A DNA stretch of 9,718 nt from Verrucomicrobiota bacterium (lineage in GTDB: Bacteria; Verrucomicrobiota; Verrucomicrobiia; Methylacidiphilales; Verrucolacustridaceae). Positions 5,502 to 9,718 of the stretch are shown piece after piece. Location of the stretch: assembly GCA_010025475.1 (NCBI GenBank), contig RGTE01000039.1, forward strand, positions 1 through 9,718, written 5' to 3'. The position numbers and the translations under genes were made by a program. Numbering within the stretch: position 1 is the first letter of the stretch; the number at the start of each line of letters is the position of its first letter. The notes under the pieces are model-generated. The model saw only the letters and a list, made by a program, of their open reading frames with translations. It ran no database searches and was not told the origin of the DNA.

Positions 5502-6482
5502 ATGTTCACGCGTCGCCGCTTCCTTGGGCTGATTCCGGCCTTGGGGGCGGCCAAGGGGCTGGCGGCGGTTTCCGAAAAAGTGCCCACGCGTGCCTTTGGT
5601 CGTCATGCCGAGCAGGTCAGCGTGGTGGGATTCGGGGGGCACACCCTGGCCCTTTCCAAGGACATTAGGGAGGCCACCCGAATCGCCCATGAAGCGGTGG
5701 ATCGCGGGGTCACGTTTTTCGACAATGCCTGGTGCTATCACAAGGGTCGGGCGGAGGAGTGGATGGGGGAGGCCCTGAGAGGGATCCGGGACAAGGTGTT
5801 TTTGATGACCAAATGTTGCACCCACCAGAATCCCCTTCCGGAGGGCGGCAAAGAGGGCGCGATGAAGTTCTTGGAGGAGTCCCTTCGCCGCCTGCAGACG
5901 GACCATGTCGATTTATGGATGCTCCATGAAATGAGGAGCGAGGAAGAGGTGAAAAAGTTTTACGGACCGGGTGGGGCGGCCGAGGCCTTCGATCTGGCCA
6001 AAAAACAGGGCAAAGTCCGCTACCTCGGTTTCACGGGTCACGATGAGCCCGGGGTCCACCTGAAGATGATCGAAGGCGGCTATCCCTTTGATGCCTCCCT
6101 CCAACCCGTCTCCGCGCTCGGTACCCTCCATTCCCGGCGATTCGAGACGGAAGTCATTCCCGCCTTGGCCAAGGCCAAGATCGCGGTGATCGGCATGAAG
6201 GGGTTCGGCGGGAGCAAACGGGCGAGCGAAAAGGGGTTGATGACCGCCGAGAAAGTCGTGCGCTACTCGCTGAGTTACCCGGAGGTGTGCACCCATCTGA
6301 TCGGGGTGGACCAACTGCCCTATGTGAGCGAAGCGGCGGTCGCCGCCACGAAGACGCCGATGACGGTCGAGGAAAGAAAAGCGTTTGTGGCGTGGTGTGA
6401 TCGAATGGGTGGGGCGGCCTACGCCATGCATGCCCAACCCGGGCATCGGGACGGTGGCGGCTGCGGCAGTTCCGTGGCCTAA
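5502..6482 (+). CDS. Tat-exported aldo/keto reductase
   Basis: A 326-residue aldo/keto reductase (TIM barrel, NAD(P)H-dependent carbonyl reduction). The N-terminus MFTRRRFLGLIPALGAAKGL (1-20) is a twin-arginine signal, with TRRRFLG at 3-9 and then a hydrophobic stretch, so export in folded form with cofactor is predicted. The barrel begins at about residue 38 (EQVSVVGFGG). The catalytic tetrad is complete: Asp74 in FFDNA, Tyr79 in CYHKGRAEE, Lys104 in MTK and His142 in LHE. GKVRYLGFTGH and IGMKGFGG are the usual later strands. The end is Gly/Cys-rich (GHRDGGGCGSS, about 314-324) and of unknown role. ATG 5502 is chosen because it starts the Tat signal cleanly; the frame is open farther upstream. 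The gene for an SMR-like membrane protein follows after 11 bases. The substrate is unknown. Confidence 0.87.
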   Translation: MFTRRRFLGLIPALGAAKGLAAVSEKVPTRAFGRHAEQVSVVGFGGHTLALSKDIREATRIAHEAVDRGVTFFDNAWCYHKGRAEEWMGEALRGIRDKVFLMTKCCTHQNPLPEGGKEGAMKFLEESLRRLQTDHVDLWMLHEMRSEEEVKKFYGPGGAAEAFDLAKKQGKVRYLGFTGHDEPGVHLKMIEGGYPFDASLQPVSALGTLHSRRFETEVIPALAKAKIAVIGMKGFGGSKRASEKGLMTAEKVVRYSLSYPEVCTHLIGVDQLPYVSEAAVAATKTPMTVEERKAFVAWCDRMGGAAYAMHAQPGHRDGGGCGSSVA

Positions 6483-6493
6483 GTTTCCTTATT

Positions 6494-6823
6494 TTGAAGT
6501 TTGCCTTTTTGGTTCTTGGTTACGCCGTTTCCATGGCGGGATCGAATCTGCTTTTCAAGGTGGCTTCGGAAAAGCAGGGAGCTCTCTGGTGGCTTTGGTT
6601 TCTGGGGGGGAACGTGATTGGATTCGGCTGTCCGGTTTTGATCACCTATGCGCTCAGGGAGCAGAGTCCGCATCTGGTCTACGCTTTCACCCTTGGGGCG
6701 GGTTTTGTGTTGGTGCAGGTGGCGGGTTGGTTTTTCTTTCATGCTCCCATCACCGCGTTGCAGGTGGGGGGACTGGCTTTGACGGCGGCGGGGTTGGTGA
6801 TGCTGCAATTCGGGAGAAGCTAG
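6494..6823 (+). CDS. SMR-fold/EamA-like small membrane protein lacking the key glutamate
   Basis: A 109-residue protein with four predicted membrane helices (about 3-22, 32-52, 60-80, 87-106), the size and layout of small multidrug resistance (SMR) proteins. By eye it lines up with E. coli EmrE: Lys22 coincides, and VYAFTLGAGFVLVQVAGWFFF (split over 62-82) parallels AYAIWSGVGIVLISLLSWGFF. The essential EmrE Glu14 is replaced by Met14 (Ser13 beside it), and the conserved Trp63 by Thr66. Proton-coupled export of cationic drugs by the EmrE mechanism is therefore unlikely; a different substrate, or partnership with another subunit, is possible. The start is TTG at 6494, 11 bases after the aldo/keto reductase stop, because the next Met (14) would cut helix 1. 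Probably cotranscribed with that gene. Confidence 0.75.
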   Translation: MKFAFLVLGYAVSMAGSNLLFKVASEKQGALWWLWFLGGNVIGFGCPVLITYALREQSPHLVYAFTLGAGFVLVQVAGWFFFHAPITALQVGGLALTAAGLVMLQFGRS

Positions 6824-6868
6824 AGGACACTGCGCGGAAGCGGGATGGTTCGTTTGCGTTCAGGAAAA

Positions 6869-6890
6869 CTTGTAGGACGAGACCTACAGG
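6869..6890 (-). terminator. Hairpin at the end of the EamA transporter gene
   Basis: TGTAGG (6871-6876) and CCTACA (6883-6888) form a 6-base perfect stem with a 6-base loop, extendable to 8 with one G-T pair. Read on the minus strand the stem is followed by AAGTTTTCC, a short T-run typical of an intrinsic terminator. The TAG stop codon of the transporter (6884-6886) lies inside the stem. It is also downstream of the convergent SMR-like gene, but lacks a T-run in that direction. Confidence 0.45.
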
Positions 6891-7777
6891 GAGCCGACGG
6901 CGAGGGCCACCGAGGCCAACAACAGGGTCGCCCCGGCCAGACGCACGGCCAACACCCGCTTGTCATGGTACGCGGAGCCTCCGCCCAACGCCCCTTCCAT
7001 CAGAATCGCCCAAAGTCCGCGCGTGGCGTAGACGACGTTGGTGGCGGTGGCGTGGCCGAAGAGGCCGATGACCAGGATCAGCAGGGAAGTCTGAAATCCG
7101 ATCACCACTGACCCGCCCAAGGCTCCGGCCCGGGAAGATGCGGGAAGCTGCAGCCCCATTCTTTTCTGGCTGAAAAAGCCGGGGATCAGGAGCCAAGGCG
7201 TCAGCAGTGCCAAGGTGGCAAACATCAGCGGTTGAAACCAACCCACGCCCAGCATTTTGGCGAACCGCTGCACGGTGATGTCGGTGACGCCGAAGAAAAA
7301 AGCCCCCAGCAGGGCCCAGCCGGCGGCCGCGCGATCCAGCGCCGCGCCCTCTCTTTTGCCGTGGAGGATGCCCGGGGAAAGCGAGAGCAACGTCACCGCC
7401 AAGGAGGAAAGAGCCGCGCCGGCCATCAGTCCGGGGCTGAGGGGATCTCCAAGGAAAACCACCGTGAGGAGGGCGACGAAAATCGTCTTCATGCCGAGAA
7501 CCGGGGTGGCGAGCGAGAGATCCCCTTTGGCGAGCGCACGGATCGCGCAGGCCCGACCCGCAAAGAGCGCGGCGCCGGCGAGGAAGGCTCCCAAAAACCC
7601 CTGGGTGTTGGGATTCCCCGGGAAGAAAAAAAGCAGGGGAGCGGACCAGCCCGCCATGGCGAGGTTGGAGATGGCGTTGACCAACCGGGGATGCGCCCCC
7701 CGGTGCATCCCTTGTTTCATGCCCCATGAGCCCAGGGCATACAGGAAGGAGGCAATCAGGGGCAGGGCGAGGGGCAT
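6884..7777 (-). CDS. EamA/DMT-family transporter
   Basis: A 297-residue inner-membrane protein of the drug/metabolite transporter superfamily, with ten likely helices in two repeated halves of five. Helix 1 is PLALPLIASFLYALGSWGMK (2-21). Each half contains a typical EamA turn: AIRALAKGDLSLATPVLGMK (78-97) in the first, and the ATATNVVYATRGLWAILMEG stretch near the end of the second. A short cytoplasmic linker (GKREGAALDRA, about 140-150) separates the halves. Substrate cannot be inferred; family members move amino acids, nucleosides and other metabolites. ATG at 7775-7777 has no evident Shine-Dalgarno. It is divergent from nuoA (89 bases) and convergent with the SMR-like gene, itself a relative of the same superfamily, but the opposite orientation argues against one operon. 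Confidence 0.85.
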   Translation of the reverse strand: MPLALPLIASFLYALGSWGMKQGMHRGAHPRLVNAISNLAMAGWSAPLLFFFPGNPNTQGFLGAFLAGAALFAGRACAIRALAKGDLSLATPVLGMKTIFVALLTVVFLGDPLSPGLMAGAALSSLAVTLLSLSPGILHGKREGAALDRAAAGWALLGAFFFGVTDITVQRFAKMLGVGWFQPLMFATLALLTPWLLIPGFFSQKRMGLQLPASSRAGALGGSVVIGFQTSLLILVIGLFGHATATNVVYATRGLWAILMEGALGGGSAYHDKRVLAVRLAGATLLLASVALAVGSL

Positions 7778-7831
7778 GGGCTTGGGAAAAGGATGCCGAA
7801 CAGGGAGTCAGAAGCCAGATCCGCCGGTGGC

Positions 7832-7860
7832 TTGCCGATCGCGGCGCATGCGGATAGGAA
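7832..7860 (+). promoter_or_regulatory. Weak candidate promoter of nuoA
   Basis: TTGCCG (7832-7837) and TAGGAA (7855-7860) are separated by 17 bases, matching four and three consensus positions. The same TTGCCG precedes the rhomboid gene. The -10-like box ends 6 bases before the ATG at 7867. AGGAAG (7856-7861) can alternatively be read as a Shine-Dalgarno 5 bases from the ATG, which is at least as likely. Confidence 0.2.
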
Positions 7861-7866
7861 GAAAGG

Positions 7867-8250
7867 ATGCTCCGTGAGTTTATTCCCGTGCTTTTCTCGA
7901 TCGGCATGGCGTTGGCGGTGGCGCTGGGGGCCATCGTGGTGGCCCTGATCTTGGGGAAGGTGGGGCAGCGCAACCGGGGCAAGGATCTGGCGTATGAGTG
8001 TGGCAAAGATCCGATTGGAAGCGGATCGGCGAGGTTCTCCGTAAAATTCTACCTCGTGGCAATGATCTTTATCCTTTTCGATATCGAAGTGATTTTCATG
8101 TACCCGTGGGCCGTCAGTCTCATGGGTTTTCAGCAAAGCGGGTTGGGATGGCAGGTCTTTGGGCTCATGTTGGCGTTCGTGCTTCTGGTCGAGGTCGGGC
8201 ATCTTTACGCCTACAGGAAAGGAGTGTTTGACTGGAACAAGCGGGGTTGA
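7867..8250 (+). CDS. nuoA: NADH-quinone oxidoreductase subunit A (NuoA)
   Basis: A 127-residue membrane subunit of respiratory complex I, homologous to mitochondrial ND3. It has three helices (about 6-31, 60-82, 97-117). The loop carries the hallmark YECGKDP (43-49), corresponding to the conformationally mobile ND3 loop and its cysteine. The second helix contains FDIEVIFMYPWA (71-82), with conserved acidic residues. The third contains VEVGHLYAYRKG (108-119). Length is typical. ATG 7867 has AGGAAG (7856-7861) at 5 bases. nuoA normally heads an operon with nuoB next; here the next gene is on the opposite strand, so the other subunits must be encoded elsewhere. The next gene codes for a methyltransferase of a complex I-related family. 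Confidence 0.93.
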   Translation: MLREFIPVLFSIGMALAVALGAIVVALILGKVGQRNRGKDLAYECGKDPIGSGSARFSVKFYLVAMIFILFDIEVIFMYPWAVSLMGFQQSGLGWQVFGLMLAFVLLVEVGHLYAYRKGVFDWNKRG

Positions 8251-8302
8251 TTTTTCGATAAAGGGACAGGAACAGGATTACAAAAAGAATTTCTGACGGG
8301 AG

Positions 8303-9415
8303 CTACCTTTCTCCCCTAACGGCCGGCTGAAAAGCGACCGGCAAGCCCTTCCCTTGAACGAGAATCTTGTGCGTCTGCCCGAAAAACGAGGGGTGGGTGA
8401 GATGGAGAAAATTGCGGACCCATGGTTTCGTCGGTTGGGATTCTTTTTGGAGCAGAGGGGTGGCCAGGGCGGTCAGGCCTCTGGCAAAGTCGGTCAACCC
8501 GTAGCTCGTCCAGCCTGCCAGGGCTCCCAGTTCCTCCAATTCGGTGAAATTTACGTGGGCGGTTAGATCCTGTTCCCCGGGTTTTTCGAGGGGATCCGCG
8601 GCAAGCTGGTGGTGCCGCAAAGCCCTGAGGGTTCCCCCGGTCCGGTGGGGTGCGAACAACTCCCGCGCCGGAAATCCGTAATCGAGAGTCAGCCCCAGGC
8701 CGAGAGGAATCTTTTGTGTCCAGAGCTCGGCCCATCGGGCGGTTCCTGGGCGAAGCTCCACCGTAAACCCCTCCACTTCGGGAGCGGCCCACCGGCGGAT
8801 TTTCGCGGAGCTTTCCGGATCGACCCCATCCTCTTGCCAAATCAAACGTCCGTCGCCCAGCCCCACCCTCATTTCACGCCAGTTCCCCCGGCGATATCGA
8901 AAGATTTGGACGGGGAAGCTGTCCACCAGTTCGCAGGAATAAAAGAAACAGGGGGAGGCATCGGTGGGCACCGCTTCCCAATTCTTGTGCCAGCGGGTCT
9001 GGTGGCCGAACCCGGCCGCCAACAAGGTTTCCCTTTGTTTTTGTTCAAGCTTTGGATGGGGCTCCAACAAATGAAGTTCAGCCGCGGTTGCCAGTGCCGG
9101 GTGGTCGTGGGCGATGGAGGCCAGCAGATCCCGCGCCAGCCATCCGGTGTCAGCCCCTTGTTCGATCAATCTAAGTTTTTTCGGGCAGCCGAGAATCCGG
9201 TGGAGCTCATCCGCTTGCCGAGCCAGCAACTGACCCAGAACGGGGCCCGGCGACACCGGGGTGAGGAAATCCCCGCTTTGTCCCGTGCGTGCTGAACCAG
9301 AGACATAAAAGCCGTGTTCCGGGTGATAGAGCGCCTCTTCCATGAAAGTGGCAAAGGAGATAGGGCCCGAATGCTGAATTCGGGCGGCAAGTTGTTGGGC
9401 CAGAAGGGAGTTCAA
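8303..9415 (-). CDS. MidA/NDUFAF7-family SAM-dependent methyltransferase
   Basis: A 370-residue methyltransferase-fold protein of the DUF185/MidA family. The mitochondrial member, NDUFAF7, symmetrically dimethylates an arginine of the complex I subunit NDUFS2 during assembly. Family motifs in order: GPISFATFMEEALYHPEHG (17-35), SGDFLTPVS (47-55), the SAM-binding region LIEQGADTGWLARDLL (83-98), CELVDSFPVQ (161-170), LTLDYGFPAREL (242-253), GTLRALRHH (261-269), GEQDLTAHVNF (280-290). Two positions are atypical as I recall the family: Asp89 where a glycine of the SAM loop is usual, and Cys161 where an Asn precedes the Glu. The start is TTG at 9415, because the GPISF motif requires a start well upstream of the first in-frame ATG (Met25). 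Convergent with nuoA across 52 bases. Target methylation is inferred from the family only. Confidence 0.87.
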   Translation of the reverse strand: MNSLLAQQLAARIQHSGPISFATFMEEALYHPEHGFYVSGSARTGQSGDFLTPVSPGPVLGQLLARQADELHRILGCPKKLRLIEQGADTGWLARDLLASIAHDHPALATAAELHLLEPHPKLEQKQRETLLAAGFGHQTRWHKNWEAVPTDASPCFFYSCELVDSFPVQIFRYRRGNWREMRVGLGDGRLIWQEDGVDPESSAKIRRWAAPEVEGFTVELRPGTARWAELWTQKIPLGLGLTLDYGFPARELFAPHRTGGTLRALRHHQLAADPLEKPGEQDLTAHVNFTELEELGALAGWTSYGLTDFARGLTALATPLLQKESQPTKPWVRNFLHLTHPSFFGQTHKILVQGKGLPVAFQPAVRGER

Positions 9416-9456
9416 AGGTATCCATATCTTATTCCGGTTGGAGTGCGGGGGCGAGA

Positions 9457-9484
9457 TTGACGGACCGGCTTGTGACTTTAAGTT
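9457..9484 (+). promoter_or_regulatory. Candidate promoter of the exported-protein gene
   Basis: TTGACG (9457-9462, five of six consensus) and TAAGTT (9479-9484, three of six) are separated by 16 bases. The -10-like box ends 6 bases before the ATG at 9491, and no Shine-Dalgarno is visible there. The -35 box is good and the -10 box is poor. Confidence 0.3.
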
Positions 9485-9490
9485 CCCAAA

Positions 9491-9718
9491 ATGGGTGTGT
9501 TTCTTATCGTCTTGGGGCTGGCGTCCGGATTTTTAATGGCTCAAAACAGCCAGCAAGAAAATGCTCCGGTTGGCCTTTCGGATCTGCCTTCCGCAAACGC
9601 AAAAGCCAAAATTCCATCCATGGAGGAGCCGTCTCCCGCTCCGGATTTCGGTGCCGCTCAGCCGGAGAGTTCCCCCTCGATTCCCAAGCTTCGCGCCCCC
9701 GCAAAAGATGAGGACAAG
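9491..9718 (+). CDS. Exported proline-rich protein, N-terminal part (runs off right edge)
   Basis: The frame from ATG 9491 is open to the last base (76 residues seen); an in-frame TAA at 9479-9481 excludes a longer start. Residues 1-17, MGVFLIVLGLASGFLMA, look like a signal peptide with little positive charge, with possible cleavage after Ala17 before Gln18. The following residues are low-complexity and rich in Pro, Ser, Ala and Glu (for example MEEPSPAPDFGAAQPESSPS, 44-63), typical of an unstructured linker in the cell envelope or outside. No domain is visible within the window, so the function is unknown. It is divergent from the methyltransferase gene by 75 bases. Confidence 0.6.
   Translation, partial: MGVFLIVLGLASGFLMAQNSQQENAPVGLSDLPSANAKAKIPSMEEPSPAPDFGAAQPESSPSIPKLRAPAKDEDK

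Noticed and set aside
6385..7071. 228-codon plus-strand frame spanning the reductase end and SMR-like gene
   Set aside because: Low-complexity Arg/Gly-rich product crossing two real genes in another frame.
6963..8006. 347-codon minus-strand frame overlapping the EamA and nuoA genes
   Set aside because: Arg/Pro/His-rich composition of a frame shadow; the EamA transporter frame and nuoA are clearly real.
8609..9295. 228-codon plus-strand frame opposite the methyltransferase gene
   Set aside because: Antisense to a gene with the complete set of MidA motifs; no domain in the product.
9457..9711. Plus-strand frame from TTG 9457 (84 codons)
   Set aside because: Arg/Ser-rich product with no features; the frame from ATG 9491 gives a signal peptide and stays open to the edge.
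1..9718. Mobile element, CRISPR array, toxin-antitoxin or defence system
   Set aside because: No transposase, integrase, nuclease, repeat array or toxin-like gene is visible; the content is housekeeping and envelope functions.

Overview
This window looks like ordinary chromosome from a G+C-rich bacterium. The best guess is the PVC group, probably Verrucomicrobiota. That assignment is inference: it rests on an mcsB-clpC pair without ctsR, a catalytically degenerate rhomboid with a C-terminal soluble tail, several genes with poor or no Shine-Dalgarno sequence, and TTG/GTG starts. No rRNA, tRNA, CRISPR, insertion sequence, phage or plasmid gene was seen. Genes are densely packed and no gene-free stretch exceeds about 175 bases.

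Layout. (1) Bases 1-1765, minus strand: a protein-quality-control pair, the protein-arginine kinase McsB followed 14 bases later by the ClpC unfoldase, which runs off the left edge. (2) Bases 1902-4768, plus strand: an Rrf2-type regulator, divergent from mcsB, then a compact run of a rhomboid-fold pseudoprotease, an MTH1-like Nudix hydrolase and a UDP-glucuronate 4-epimerase-like enzyme; the last two overlap by ATGA. (3) Bases 4846-5328, minus strand: a 67-residue protein of unknown function and a Trm112/UPF0434-like small protein, convergent with the epimerase gene across a hairpin. (4) Bases 5502-6823, plus strand: a Tat-exported aldo/keto reductase followed by an SMR-fold small membrane protein. 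(5) Bases 6884-7777, minus strand: a ten-helix EamA/DMT transporter. (6) Bases 7867-8250, plus strand: nuoA of complex I, standing alone. (7) Bases 8303-9415, minus strand: a MidA/NDUFAF7-type methyltransferase, convergent with nuoA. (8) Bases 9491-9718, plus strand: the start of an exported proline-rich protein that runs off the right edge.

How they may work together. McsB marks proteins with phosphoarginine and ClpC unfolds them; the Rrf2 gene shares their upstream region and is a candidate regulator. NuoA is a membrane subunit of complex I, and the neighbouring methyltransferase belongs to the family whose mitochondrial member (NDUFAF7) methylates a complex I subunit, so the pairing may be functional. 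The remaining genes are housekeeping or envelope functions (nucleotide sanitation, sugar-nucleotide synthesis, transport) without a clear shared pathway. I do not see a clear new multigene system. The points most worth following are the nuoA-midA neighbourhood, the pseudo-rhomboid, the SMR-like protein without its key glutamate, and a recurring promoter layout that suggests leaderless mRNAs.
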